From CAWJPW01 sp963844845 (GTDB taxonomy: Bacteria > Acidobacteriota > Thermoanaerobaculia > Thermoanaerobaculales > Sulfomarinibacteraceae): a DNA stretch of 64,000 nucleotides. The stretch lies in the NCBI GenBank assembly GCA_963844845.1, contig CAWJPW010000001.1:310001-374000 (forward strand). The letters run 5' to 3'. The translations under genes were made by a program, and so were the position numbers. The notes under the pieces are model-generated. The model saw nothing but the letters and a program-made list of their open reading frames with translations. It was not told the origin of the DNA and made no database searches. Position 1 is the first letter of the stretch; each line of letters starts with the position of its first letter. Shown here piece after piece: positions 28,224 to 36,678 of the stretch.

Positions 28224-28538
28224 ATGCGCGGGCTCCCACAGCACGCCATGGCTCTCGTCGTCGCGGCCTCGGTGACCGCCGCATGGGGGTGCGCGCCCCG
28301 CGCCCTGGACGACCGGCAGTTGCTGCGCCGGATGGAGAGACTCGAGGCGCGGATCGCGGGCCGAGACCAGGCTCAGGTCGAGGCGTCGGTGCGCGCCCTG
28401 GGCCGCTCCCTACGAGCGGGACGGCGAGACACACGTGTACTTCGGTACCGACCGTCGAACCGCCACGTCCTGAGGGCCCTGGCAGCCCCGGGCGCGTTAT
28501 CCTTCAGCCGAGTCCGACGGGAACCACCCGGAAGGTGA
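28224..28538 (+). CDS. Hypothetical small lipoprotein
   Basis: 104 residues from ATG 28224 with GAAGGAG upstream. A signal peptide ends in a lipobox-like TAAWGC near residue 20, followed by a short coiled coil (LLRRMERLEARIAGRDQAQVEASV) and an Arg-rich tail with little structure. The tail may be frame-shifted relative to homologues. It lies 10 bp before the YaiI gene. Confidence 0.5.
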   Translation: MRGLPQHAMALVVAASVTAAWGCAPRALDDRQLLRRMERLEARIAGRDQAQVEASVRALGRSLRAGRRDTRVLRYRPSNRHVLRALAAPGALSFSRVRREPPGR

Positions 28539-28548
28539 GGAGACGTCC

Positions 28549-29016
28549 GTGCTGCACATCTTCATCGACGCTGACGCGTGCCCGGTCAAGCAGGAGGTCT
28601 ACCGCGTCGCACGTCGCTACCGCCTCCCGGTCACGCTGGTGGCCAACTCGTGGATGCGGACTCCCGACGAGCCCCGCATCGCCCTCGAGGTGGTGGGCGG
28701 CGGCTTCGACGCCGCCGACGACTGGATCGCCGAGCACGTGGCACCCGACGACATCGTCGTCACCGCCGACATCCCCCTCGCGAGCCGCTGCGTCAAGGCC
28801 GGTGCGCGGGTTCTCGGCACCACCGGCAAGCCTTTCACCGAGAGCAACATCGGCACGGCCGTGGCGACCCGGGACCTGCTCTCGGAGCTGCGCGGAGCGG
28901 GCGAGATGACGGGCGGGCCGCCGCCGATCACCAGGCGCGACCGCTCGCGCTTTCTCGAGAAGCTCGACGAGGCGGTGCAGGCGATCCGTCGCGCGCACCC
29001 CCAGAGCGCCCCGTGA
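28549..29016 (+). CDS. yaiI: YaiI/YqxD family protein (DUF188)
   Basis: 155 residues from GTG 28549 with GAGGAG upstream. The start LHIFIDADACPVKQEVYRVA, followed by VVGGGFDAADDWIAEH, DIVVTADIPLASRC, TEDNIG-like TESNIGTAVATRDLLSELR and a GPPP...DRSRFLEKL ending match the DUF188 family closely. This is a PIN-like fold with conserved aspartates; biochemical function is not established. Stop overlaps the next GTG. Confidence 0.95.
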   Translation: MLHIFIDADACPVKQEVYRVARRYRLPVTLVANSWMRTPDEPRIALEVVGGGFDAADDWIAEHVAPDDIVVTADIPLASRCVKAGARVLGTTGKPFTESNIGTAVATRDLLSELRGAGEMTGGPPPITRRDRSRFLEKLDEAVQAIRRAHPQSAP

Positions 29017-29474
29017 CGGCAACGCTCAGGGACATCGAGATCCGCAGCGCCGCTCCGGTCGACGCTCCGGCGCTCGCACGGCTCTCGGCCGAGTTCGGCT
29101 ACCCCGCCGCGGCGGACGGGTTACGAGAGCGCCTCGCCGATCTGCTGTCCGACGGCCACCACGAGGTGCTGGTCGCCTTTCTGCCCGACGGCACCGTGGT
29201 CGGGTGGATCCACGTCTTCGTCGCCGTGCGCGTGGAGTCGGACCGGTTCGCCGAACTGGGCGGGCTCGTGGTGTCGAGGAAGCACCGGCGGCGCGGCATC
29301 GGCCGACGGCTGATGGCGGCTGCCGAGGCCTGGGCCGTGGACCACGGGGGCAGGCGCCTGCGGGTGCGCGGCCGCCTCGAGCGCGCCGACGCCAAGGCGT
29401 TCTACGAGCGAACGGGCTTTTCTGAGACCAAGGTCCAGCGGGTGCTCGACAAGCCCCTGGACGAGCGGGGCTGA
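29013..29474 (+). CDS. GNAT N-acetyltransferase
   Basis: 153 residues, GTG 29013 overlapping the YaiI stop. Core GNAT features: IRSAAPVDAPALARLSAEFGYP, LGGLVVSRKHRRRGIGRRLMAAAEAWA (acetyl-CoA loop) and ADAKAFYERTGFSETKVQRV. This resembles the AAC(6')-like or YhbS-like small acetyltransferases. Substrate unknown. Cotranscribed with yaiI. Confidence 0.9.
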   Translation: MTATLRDIEIRSAAPVDAPALARLSAEFGYPAAADGLRERLADLLSDGHHEVLVAFLPDGTVVGWIHVFVAVRVESDRFAELGGLVVSRKHRRRGIGRRLMAAAEAWAVDHGGRRLRVRGRLERADAKAFYERTGFSETKVQRVLDKPLDERG

Positions 29475-29530
29475 GCCCGGCCCGGGAGGCCAGGTCCGCG
29501 AGCCGTTCGGGAGCGGAAAGGAGTCGCTTC

Positions 29531-29746
29531 ATGGCCCCGCTCTTCGCATTTGCTTTCTTCAGTGTGAGCATCTTCCTGGCCCTGCTCTTCCTCAAGGCGG
29601 AGCGGTGGCGGCTGAGGATCATCCTGCTCCTCGTCGCCGGGGCCGCCTGGTACATTTTCGGGCTGGTCGGGGTGATGGTCGCCACGGCGGTGCTCGCCGT
29701 CGGCATCCTCATCGGGACCCAGGTGCCCCACGTGAGCAGGCTGTAG
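29531..29746 (+). CDS. Hypothetical small membrane protein
   Basis: 71 residues; AAAGGAG before ATG 29531. Almost entirely hydrophobic, with two or three helices (LFAFAFFSVSIFLALLFL, IILLLVAGAAWYIFGLVGVM, TAVLAVGILIG). Family not recognised. Confidence 0.7.
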   Translation: MAPLFAFAFFSVSIFLALLFLKAERWRLRIILLLVAGAAWYIFGLVGVMVATAVLAVGILIGTQVPHVSRL

Positions 29747-30063
29747 GAGCGCGCTCTACATGGAACCCTCCCGGCCGCGGGGCTCGTCTGACGGCCTCTC
29801 TCGGGGCTCCGCCCACCTGACTCACCACCCCGACCCCGCCGGGCGGCACGTCGAGCGGCGAAGCCGGCACACCCCCCTGCCGAGCCCCAGGGATCCGTCC
29901 GATCGTGTGCTCTCCGGGGCTCCCTGCCGGCGCCGGCTCGTCGAGCCGGCTCCTTTGCGTTGGCGTTCGACCGCGAGGCGGGCGAGCTACCATGATGGGA
30001 ATGCCAACGCGTCGCTGTCTCCGCTCTGCTCACGCCCCACCCGATCATGAAGGGAGGTCCCCG
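29747..30063. other. Intergenic region
   Basis: About 317 bp with no protein-like frame. A TACCAT box at about 29988 could be the promoter of the cupin gene. Nothing else recognised. Confidence 0.3.
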
Positions 30064-30582
30064 ATGAAGCGCCCCGTCGTGAACATCGCCGACGTCGAGC
30101 TCCAACCCCGGCCTGCGAGGTTCGCCGCCACCGGCTCGCCCGCCGACCGCTTCGACGCCCGAATGGGCTTCATCTCGCCGCTGCTGGGCGCGCAGAAGCT
30201 CGGCTACAACCTCACCGCGGTGCCCCCGGGCAAGCGCGCGTTCCCCTTCCACAATCACCACGTGAACGAGGAGATGTTCTTCGTTCTTCAAGGCGAGGGC
30301 GAGGTACGCATCGGCGGGTCGACCTTTCCCATCCGCACGGGCGACGTCATCGCCTGTCCCCCCGGCGGCCACGACACCGCCCACCAGATCGTCAACACCG
30401 GCAGCACCGAGCTGCGGTACCTGGCGGTGAGCACGAAGCTGTCGCCGGAGATCGCCGAGTACCCCGACTCGGGGAAGTTCGGCGTGCTGGCCGAGCTCTC
30501 GTCCGGGCCCGACGGCAAGCGGCGGACGTTCCGGTTCGTGGGCCGGGAGGCCGATGGTCTCGACTACTGGGACGGCGAGTGA
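30064..30582 (+). CDS. Cupin-domain protein
   Basis: 172 residues from ATG 30064 with GGGAGG upstream; the open frame from 29905 is longer but non-coding in character. The cupin motifs are clear: FPFHNHHVNEEMFFVLQGEG (metal His/His/Glu) and GDVIACPPGGHDTAHQIVNTG (second His). The length and ending (GREADGLDYWDGE) resemble single-domain cupins annotated as mannose-6-phosphate isomerase-like. Substrate unknown. Confidence 0.88.
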   Translation: MKRPVVNIADVELQPRPARFAATGSPADRFDARMGFISPLLGAQKLGYNLTAVPPGKRAFPFHNHHVNEEMFFVLQGEGEVRIGGSTFPIRTGDVIACPPGGHDTAHQIVNTGSTELRYLAVSTKLSPEIAEYPDSGKFGVLAELSSGPDGKRRTFRFVGREADGLDYWDGE

Positions 30583-30616
30583 GTGGCCGGCTGAGCGAGC
30601 GCGAGGAGCCGCGCCC

Positions 30617-31192
30617 TTGAGCGCCGGGCGCCTCGAGGCGTTCAGCGACGGCGTGCTCGCCATCATCATCACCATCATGGTGCTGGAGCTGAAGGTCCCC
30701 CATGGGACGGACCTCGGCGCCCTCGCTCCCCTGCTCCCGGCGTTCCTGAGCTACGTGCTCAGCTTCGTCTATCTCGGCATCTACTGGAACAACCACCACC
30801 ACATGCTGCACACCGTCGATAGGGTCACGGGCGGGATGCTGTGGGCGAACCTCCACCTCCTCTTCTGGCTCTCCCTCTTCCCGCTCGCCACCAGCTGGAT
30901 CGGCGAGAACCACTTCGCCCCGCTGCCGATGGCCCTGTACGGGGGCGTGCTGCTCATGGCGGCGACCGCGTACTGGATCCTCCAGCAGACCATCATCGCG
31001 TCCCAGGGCCACGACTCGCTCCTCAAGGCGGCGGTAGGCCGGGACTGGAAGGGCAAGCTCTCCCCCGTCCTGTACGCCGTCGCAGTGGCCACCTCGTTCG
31101 TCGAGCCCTGGATCGCCGGGGCCGTCTACGTGGGCATCGCCCTCATGTGGCTCGTTCCCGACCGGCGGATCTCCAGGATCCTCGAGGAGTAG
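30617..31192 (+). CDS. TMEM175-family membrane protein (potential K+ channel)
   Basis: 191 residues. I use TTG 30617, nine bases after CGAGGAG; no ATG or GTG start gives a better fit. The signature RLEAFSDGVLAIIITIMVLEL carries the RxxxFSD motif of TMEM175/DUF1211 proteins, followed by five more helices including IYWNNHHHMLH. Bacterial members form tetrameric potassium-permeable channels. Neighbours give no further clue. Confidence 0.9.
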   Translation: MSAGRLEAFSDGVLAIIITIMVLELKVPHGTDLGALAPLLPAFLSYVLSFVYLGIYWNNHHHMLHTVDRVTGGMLWANLHLLFWLSLFPLATSWIGENHFAPLPMALYGGVLLMAATAYWILQQTIIASQGHDSLLKAAVGRDWKGKLSPVLYAVAVATSFVEPWIAGAVYVGIALMWLVPDRRISRILEE

Positions 31193-31201
31193 CATGGTGG
31201 C

Positions 31202-31801
31202 ATGCAGCGCACCGGGCTGATCCTCCTGCTGGTGGCGGGATGCGGCGCGGCGGCCGCCGCCGCGGAGCCGGACCTTCTGCCCTGCGTGTACGTGGCCCGG
31301 GCGACCGCCGACCTCCCGCAGCCGGAGCTCACGGCGCATCCCGGGTGTGCGTGGCTCGACGAGCGCGATCAGCTGCACCTCGTGTCCGCTCATCGAGCGG
31401 CCGTGGCGTACGGCGACGACCGCCTGGCCGAGGTGGAAGTGGCGAGCGGCTGGTACTACGTGAAGCCCTCCGGTGAGGCGCTCGGCGTGCTCACCTTCGA
31501 CAACGGCCCCGACCCCTTCGCCGGGGGTCTCGTCCGGGGACGCAGGGACGACAAGGTCGCCTACTTCGACGCGAGCTTCACGATGGTGATCCCACCGCGC
31601 TATGACTGGGGCCGGCCCTTCAATGGCGGCTTTGCGCTGGTCTGTCTCGGCTGCACGATCGGGCCGCCGGACGGCGAGCACACCCCCATCGTCGGAGGTA
31701 CCTGGGGGTGGATCGACGACACCGGCCACGAGGTGGTGCCCGTCGTCCACACGCGCGCGGAGTCGCTGGCGCTGTGCCCCATCAATCCGACCGTCGAGTA
31801 G
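31202..31801 (+). CDS. Secreted WG-repeat-like protein
   Basis: 199 residues. A signal peptide (GLILLLVAGCGAAAAAA) may be cut as a Sec or lipoprotein signal. The mature part has WG-like repeats: KVAYFDASFTMVIPPRYDW, FNGGFALVCLG and WGWIDDTGHEVVPVVH. TAGCAT ends six bases before the ATG and no Shine-Dalgarno is close, so initiation could be leaderless. Convergent with the cytochrome gene. Function unknown. Confidence 0.72.
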   Translation: MQRTGLILLLVAGCGAAAAAAEPDLLPCVYVARATADLPQPELTAHPGCAWLDERDQLHLVSAHRAAVAYGDDRLAEVEVASGWYYVKPSGEALGVLTFDNGPDPFAGGLVRGRRDDKVAYFDASFTMVIPPRYDWGRPFNGGFALVCLGCTIGPPDGEHTPIVGGTWGWIDDTGHEVVPVVHTRAESLALCPINPTVE

Positions 31802-31808
31802 CGGCCGG

Positions 31809-33872
31809 TTACGGCGGCACCTCGCCGATGCTCGCGCTCCACTCCCCGGTGCCACCGCCCTCGAAGTCATCGGAGAAGATCTCCGAGGACGGGGAAATCA
31901 CCGCCACGCCCGCCGTCGCCATCTCGAAGGGGGTGGACATGCCGGTGTTGAGCCAGGCGTCGAGGAGGTCGGCGCCGGTGGTGCCGAGAAAGGCGCTGAG
32001 GCCGTCGTTGGCCAGCCACACGAACTGGACGTACTCCCAGCTGGTCTGCTGGTAAAGGAGCCTCACCTCCGCGCTCACTGCGGCGGCCGGGATGGCGTAG
32101 CCCACCTCGGCGTGGTGCTCGTAGGTCCCACCCGGGCCGGGATCGCCGTACTGGCTCGCGGGCACCGGTAGGGCCGAGCGCGCCAGTGCCTCGTCGTAGG
32201 CGAAGCCGTAGGGCGGAATCCGCGTGTCGTGCACCACCACGTTATTGAGCACAAAGTGGAAGGTCCTCTCGGCGCTGCCCGCAGGCGCCCCCGCCAGCTC
32301 GCCGAGCGTCAGGAGTGGCGCATCGGTGAGGCGGTCGTAGGCGAGTACCAGGCCCGACGGGTAGCCGAGTCCGAGCAATTGCACCGCCCACTCCCGGTCG
32401 ATGCCGGGCTCTGCCTCGAACAGGGTGGTGGTCTGAGGATCCACGAGCGACTCCACCTGGTGAGGCAGCCCCGCAGCGTCGTCGACCGTACGACCGATCT
32501 GTCCATAGCCGCCGCGCTCCCCCACCACGGCGCCCGCGGAGTCGCGGAACACCACCTGGAGCCACATGCGGCGCCCCTCCGGGTAGCCGCTAATGAGCTT
32601 GTGGCCGGTGAGGTTGACGACGTCCACCTGGAGGGCGGCGCCGTCCTGGTGCGCGGCGAGGGAAGCGGCGCCGTGCAGCATCGCCTCGGCGCGCGCCCTG
32701 GCGTCGGCCAGAGCCGAGCGCTGCTCGGTGGTGAGACTCCCGACCCGTAGGGTGCCGTGGTCGGCCTGGTAGAGGATCAGGTCGGGCGACCAGTAGGCGC
32801 CGCCGGTGAGGTCGTGGCGCGGCAGGTCGGTACGTTCCGGCACGCCGTTCTTGTTGCAGCCCAGCCCGGTGCCGGCGGACATGTGGCAGGTCTGGCAGGT
32901 GAAGGTGCGCGGCGTGCCGTCCTCGTAGTCGGCGTCGGAGCGCGCGTCGTACGCCCGGTGGTAGGCGGTGTCGAGAATACCGCCGGCGACGCGCATCTCG
33001 ACCGGCAGTGCCGGGTAGTCATTGACGGCCGTGGTGTCCAGGGCGCTCGCCGTCCACTCGCTGAAGGTGCGCTCCACCACGCCGTAGGCCCACGGCGGGT
33101 TGTTGAAGGCCGCGGTGTCGCCCGGCTGGGTGCCGCCGAAGGTGCCCGCCGACAGGGCCACCATGGCGCCGTTGTTGTGCGCGAGATCCCCCACCGCCGG
33201 GTTGGAGACGTCGTGGCAGGTGCCGCAGAGCTCGGCGGAACGGTGGAACGGCGACTGGATGAAGGGGTGATTGGCGTGCGCGTCAGCGTACGGGCCGAGG
33301 CGCGTGCCGTTGCCGTTGAGCACCATCTGGGCCGACCCGTAGTAGCCGTCGCCGGAGGCCGCATCGTAGGCCAGGTAGGGGGCGTTCTCCACCTCGGTGG
33401 TGCCGACGACGCTCACCGCCTCGTCCGGGTTCACCAGCAGGTGGCAGATCTCGCACTCGACGCCGTCCTCCTCGTGTCCGGCGAACCCCGAGCCGTCGGT
33501 GGGGGTGGCGAATCCCTGCAGCCAGCCGTCGGGACCGTGGCAGCGCAGACAGAGGTCGCCCACACCACCCCGCGTGGCGGGGTCCGAGCCGGGCAGGAAG
33601 TCCTGCTCGGCGACGCCCAGCGCCGCCCAGAAGAGCCCGTCGCGGAGGGCGTGCGACATCATGCTTCCGTACCACCCGTGAGCCGGTTCGAGGTCCGGGT
33701 TGGTCGTCTTGCCGTGGCAGGTATCGCAGTTGCCCGGGCTGGTGGCGCCGTTGACCTCGGTGGGCTGGGTACCCGGCTGCTCCACCTGGACTGGCGCGGT
33801 GGTGGCAGCCAGCGCGGGCTGCCATCCGGCGACGGCCACGCCGACGGTCACCAGGACGACGAACCGGGTCAT
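31809..33872 (-). CDS. Multihaem cytochrome c family protein
   Basis: 687 residues with a Sec signal (MTRFVVLVTVGVAVAGWQPALA), start at ATG 33872. Five CxxCH haem motifs are visible: CDTCH, CLRCH, CEICH, CGTCH and CQTCH, all in the N-terminal ~350 residues. The C-terminal half is beta-rich with one or two Ig-like stretches (LQVDVVNLTGHKLISGYPEGRR) and ends FSDDFEGGGTGEWSA, resembling tails on secreted proteins of Acidobacteriota and related groups. Probable periplasmic or surface electron carrier; no partner oxidoreductase or maturation gene lies beside it. Confidence 0.9.
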   Translation of the reverse strand: MTRFVVLVTVGVAVAGWQPALAATTAPVQVEQPGTQPTEVNGATSPGNCDTCHGKTTNPDLEPAHGWYGSMMSHALRDGLFWAALGVAEQDFLPGSDPATRGGVGDLCLRCHGPDGWLQGFATPTDGSGFAGHEEDGVECEICHLLVNPDEAVSVVGTTEVENAPYLAYDAASGDGYYGSAQMVLNGNGTRLGPYADAHANHPFIQSPFHRSAELCGTCHDVSNPAVGDLAHNNGAMVALSAGTFGGTQPGDTAAFNNPPWAYGVVERTFSEWTASALDTTAVNDYPALPVEMRVAGGILDTAYHRAYDARSDADYEDGTPRTFTCQTCHMSAGTGLGCNKNGVPERTDLPRHDLTGGAYWSPDLILYQADHGTLRVGSLTTEQRSALADARARAEAMLHGAASLAAHQDGAALQVDVVNLTGHKLISGYPEGRRMWLQVVFRDSAGAVVGERGGYGQIGRTVDDAAGLPHQVESLVDPQTTTLFEAEPGIDREWAVQLLGLGYPSGLVLAYDRLTDAPLLTLGELAGAPAGSAERTFHFVLNNVVVHDTRIPPYGFAYDEALARSALPVPASQYGDPGPGGTYEHHAEVGYAIPAAAVSAEVRLLYQQTSWEYVQFVWLANDGLSAFLGTTGADLLDAWLNTGMSTPFEMATAGVAVISPSSEIFSDDFEGGGTGEWSASIGEVPP

Positions 33873-34289
33873 CACGGGTCCCCCCCTGGCTCGTTCTGAG
33901 ACAATCTCCTAAGAAAAGAAACGCTCTCTATTCCAAGCTACGCCTCCAGCATTTCATGAGCAAGGGCCGAGCCGCCTTCTCCGAGGCCGAGACCGACGCG
34001 CACACCAGCGAGCCCCGATTGGTACGCGGAGATCCCACCCGGGACGATGGACCTGGAGCCCGATTCCCGGGAGCGCCGGTTTGAGCCGCCGCGGTCCGAG
34101 CCCAAGCCCGGATCGACCCGCGGGGTGTGGCTCAACAGGGCAAGGCCGAAACGCCCGAGCGTCGCCCTCGCACCATGACTGTGCTATGGAAGTGCTCGTG
34201 GTCCGCTCTCCCCAGATCCAGGCCCCATCGGGCGCCCTCCTTGCGCAGCCGGTGTGGGCACCGGGCCCGGCACCGACGGCGGCCGCGTC
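33873..34289. other. Divergent intergenic region
   Basis: About 417 bp between divergent genes. Locally AT-rich at 33898-33935 (upstream of the cytochrome), where its promoter probably lies. The plus-strand frames lack protein character. No repeat recognised. Confidence 0.35.
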
Positions 34290-34601
34290 GTGAAGCTGCT
34301 GGTGGGCATCTGCGTGGCCGTCGCGGCGGTCATGGCCCTGGTCGCCATCCTCCGGCGCGTGCTCGGCGCCCGTACGAGCGCGCGCATGGGCCACGCGGCC
34401 GCGGCCCTGGTCTTCACCACCCTCTTCATCAGCGAGGCGGCGATGGTGCTGACCTCGTGGGCCGAGCTCGGGACCGCGCGGCGGGTGGCCTTCCTCGCCG
34501 TCGCCGCCCTGCTCGGGGCCTTCGCCGCGCAGCACCTGCTGCGCTTCCGCCGCGCCGCCGGCGCCAGGCCCGGGTCGTCGCGCGTCCGGCGCCCCCGGTA
34601 G
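34290..34601 (+). CDS. Hypothetical membrane protein
   Basis: 103 residues, start chosen at GTG 34290, the first codon of a hydrophobic helix (VKLLVGICVAVAAVMALVAIL). Two further helices follow (AALVFTTLFISEAAMVL, VAFLAVAALLGAFAA) and a basic tail. No family recognised and no strong ribosome-binding site. Confidence 0.5.
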   Translation: MKLLVGICVAVAAVMALVAILRRVLGARTSARMGHAAAALVFTTLFISEAAMVLTSWAELGTARRVAFLAVAALLGAFAAQHLLRFRRAAGARPGSSRVRRPR

Positions 34602-34632
34602 AACCTCGGCGCCGATCGGGTATTCTCGTGTC

Positions 34633-34947
34633 GTGAGCGCAAAGCTCGTCGTCGGCATCGTCCTCGTCGCGAGCGGCCTCTACCTCTTGCATCGGCTGGC
34701 TCTGTGGGTCGAGCAGCGGGGATGGATCTACTACCGCCGCTCGGGCCGCGCCAGCTCGGTGGGTAGCGCCTTCCTCGAGACGCAGGCCATGCTTGAGCCG
34801 GAGAAGCGCCACCTGGCGGAGATCGTCCGCGCCGAGCAGGTTGAGGAGACCGAGAGCGGCCTCCCCCGTCCCCCCGGATCCCGGCGACGAGGAGGGCGAG
34901 GGGGGTCCAGCGACTCGCTAGTATTTTGCTGCAGAAATCAGTTGTAA
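34633..34947 (+). CDS. Hypothetical membrane-anchored protein, 3' end replaced by IS630
   Basis: 104 residues from GTG 34633; TATTCT ends six bases upstream, with no Shine-Dalgarno (leaderless candidate). One N-terminal helix (LVVGIVLVASGLYLLHRLAL), then a short soluble region. The IS630 left end lies at 34921, so the last nine residues (VFCCRNQL and the stop) come from the insertion sequence. The original C-terminus is lost or displaced. Confidence 0.55.
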   Translation: MSAKLVVGIVLVASGLYLLHRLALWVEQRGWIYYRRSGRASSVGSAFLETQAMLEPEKRHLAEIVRAEQVEETESGLPRPPGSRRRGGRGGSSDSLVFCCRNQL

Positions 34948-36067
34948 AATTCTCCTGTGCTGTAATCACAGGAGGTGAAGCATGGCACGAGGTCGGCCTC
35001 TTCCGGAGCTCAACGTGTCCGAAGGGGAGTTCCGTGAGCTGACGCGGCTGGCGTCTCGACCGAAGACGGCACAGGCTATCGCCCAGCGGGCGAAGATCGT
35101 GCTGGAGTGTGCATCCGGGAAGCCAAACTGGAAGGTGGCTGAGGACCTTGGCATCACGGGCCTGACCGTAGGGAAGTGGCGCCAGCGGTTCATCGATCGC
35201 CGAGTCGAGGGGCTGTTCGATGAACCTCGTCCGGGTGCACCTCGGACGATCAGCGACGACGACGTCGAGCGGGTCATCACGCTGACCCTGGAGTCGAGAC
35301 CGGCGGATGCGACGCACTGGAGCACGAGATCGATGGCGCGAGCGAGCGGTCTGACTCCATCTGCGGTCCAGAGGGTCTGGAAAGCGTTCGCCCTACAGCC
35401 GCATCGTTCGGAGACGTTCAAGCTCTCGCAGGACCCTCTGTTCATCGAGAAGGTGCGTGATGTCGTCGGGTTGTACCTTAGTCCCCCTGAGAAAGCTGTT
35501 GTCCTGTGCGTCGACGAGAAGTCCCAGATTCAGGCCCTGGACCGTACGCAGCCTCTTCTGCCGATGCGCCCCGGTCAGCCTGAACGACGAACGCACGATT
35601 ACGTTCGTCACGGAACGACATCCCTGTTCGCCGCGCTGAACATCGAGTCCGGCGAAGTGCTCGGGAAGTGCTATCGCCGCCATCGCAGCGCTGAGTTTCG
35701 GAAGTTCCTCGACGAAATCGATCGAAACGTACCGAAGGACCACGAGATCCACCTCGTTCTGGACAACTACACCACCCACAAAACGGCGCTGATCCACTCA
35801 TGGCTGGCGAAGAGACCTCGCTTCCACCTTCACTTCACTCCCACGAGCGCCTCCTGGCTGAATCAGGTTGAACGCTGGTTCGCGCTCATCACCGAGAAGC
35901 AGATCCGCCGCGGTACCCACCGCAGCACGACCGAGCTTGAAAACGCAATTGCATCGTGGATAAGGACATACAATCAGAATCCACGGCCCTTGATCTGGAC
36001 CAAGAGCGCCGAGGACATCCTCGACTCCATTCGTCGCTTTTGTGAGCGAACTTATGAGGCCGGACAC
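34921..36067 (+). mobile_element. IS630-family insertion sequence
   Basis: Single-ORF element flanked by TA (34919-34920 and 36068-36069), as expected for IS630/Tc1-mariner target duplication. Left end reads GTATTTTGCTGCAGAAATC and right end, inverted, GTGTCCGGCCTCATAAG; they share only the outer few bases, so the exact right boundary is uncertain. The transposase is intact. MITE copy 3 abuts the right end and shares its TA. Confidence 0.82.
34952..34974 (+). promoter_or_regulatory. Hairpin hiding the transposase Shine-Dalgarno
   Basis: CTCCTGTG (34952-34959) and CACAGGAG (34967-34974) form a perfect 8-bp stem with a 7-base loop. The 3' arm contains most of the AGGAGG that precedes ATG 34982. 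In an RNA reading in from outside this would limit transposase translation, a known control theme in insertion sequences. Confidence 0.6.
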
Positions 36068-36070
36068 TAG
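34982..36070 (+). CDS. IS630-family transposase
   Basis: 362 residues, full-length. Two N-terminal helix-turn-helix regions (NWKVAEDLGITGLTVGKWRQ; ~110-135) precede a DDE catalytic domain with Asp178 (VVLCVDEKS), Asp261 (LVLDNYTTHK) and Glu297 (NQVERWF), in IS630 spacing. The final stop TAG at 36068-36070 includes the shared TA and first base of MITE copy 3. Could act in cis on its own ends and perhaps in trans on the MITEs. Confidence 0.96.
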   Translation: MARGRPLPELNVSEGEFRELTRLASRPKTAQAIAQRAKIVLECASGKPNWKVAEDLGITGLTVGKWRQRFIDRRVEGLFDEPRPGAPRTISDDDVERVITLTLESRPADATHWSTRSMARASGLTPSAVQRVWKAFALQPHRSETFKLSQDPLFIEKVRDVVGLYLSPPEKAVVLCVDEKSQIQALDRTQPLLPMRPGQPERRTHDYVRHGTTSLFAALNIESGEVLGKCYRRHRSAEFRKFLDEIDRNVPKDHEIHLVLDNYTTHKTALIHSWLAKRPRFHLHFTPTSASWLNQVERWFALITEKQIRRGTHRSTTELENAIASWIRTYNQNPRPLIWTKSAEDILDSIRRFCERTYEAGH

Positions 36071-36230
36071 TGTCCTGTTTGGAAAATCCCAATGGACTAT
36101 TCGCATGTCTCTGCGGCCCCTGGCTGCGTTGCTCCTCCTCGAAGTAGCGTTGCTACGACTTCGTCGTCGCGCCTTGCCAGGAAACACGCTGGCTGCGCGA
36201 CTAGCACATAGGACTTCCCAAACAGGACAC
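36070..36230 (+). repeat. 161-bp MITE, copy 3
   Basis: Best-preserved copy: GTGTCCTGTTTGG at the left and CCAAACAGGACAC at the right, TA on each side (36068-36069, 36231-36232). Inserted directly against the IS630 right end. The left 13 bases and the right 13 bases are perfect inverted repeats. Confidence 0.94.
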
Positions 36231-36291
36231 TAGACTGTTGGCGACAGACGGACCGGGCGACGCCCGGAGTCCGACAGGAGGAGGCTCGAGC

Positions 36292-36678
36292 ATGGGGGAG
36301 TACGAGTTCCGCACCGACCACGACAAGAACCGCCTGTACATTCGGCTCGGCGGGTTCTTCAAGGAGGGCGAGGTGGGCGGCGTGCTGGAGGACCTCGAGG
36401 AGGCCCTCCGCGAGACCCGCCCCGACTTCGACGTCGTCACCGACCTCTCCCGGTTCGTGCCCGCGTCGCCGGGAGCCACCGAGGCCCTGAAGAAGGCGGG
36501 CGAGCTGGTCATGACCAGGGGTCGGCGCCACGCGGTCCGGGTGACCGGCGGCCTCATCACCGGCCTGATGCAGTTCAAGCGCATGCTACAGGGGCTCTCC
36601 ACAGAGGAGACCGTGCAGTACGCCAAGTCGGTGGCGGAGGCCGACGCGCTCCTCGACGCGAAGAACGCCTCCCCATGA
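36292..36678 (+). CDS. STAS/SpoIIAA-like protein
   Basis: 128 residues from ATG 36292 after AGGAGG. Beta-alpha pattern with YIRLGGFFKEGEVGGVLEDLEEAL, FDVVTDLSRFVPASPGATEAL and VRVTGGLITGLMQFKRML resembles the SpoIIAA-like/STAS fold; the usual phosphoserine region is not obvious. Its stop overlaps the start of the probable selenoprotein gene (ATGA), implying co-translation. Confidence 0.65.
   Translation: MGEYEFRTDHDKNRLYIRLGGFFKEGEVGGVLEDLEEALRETRPDFDVVTDLSRFVPASPGATEALKKAGELVMTRGRRHAVRVTGGLITGLMQFKRMLQGLSTEETVQYAKSVAEADALLDAKNASP

Noticed and set aside
17500..31800. Integron cassette array
   Set aside because: Many short same-direction genes suggested it, but I found no attC-like sites or integrase, and each gene has its own ribosome site and often its own promoter box.
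33961..34290. In-frame TGA in an ORF starting at 33957 as a third selenoprotein
   Set aside because: The sequence on both sides of the TGA has no recognisable family or conserved cysteine context.
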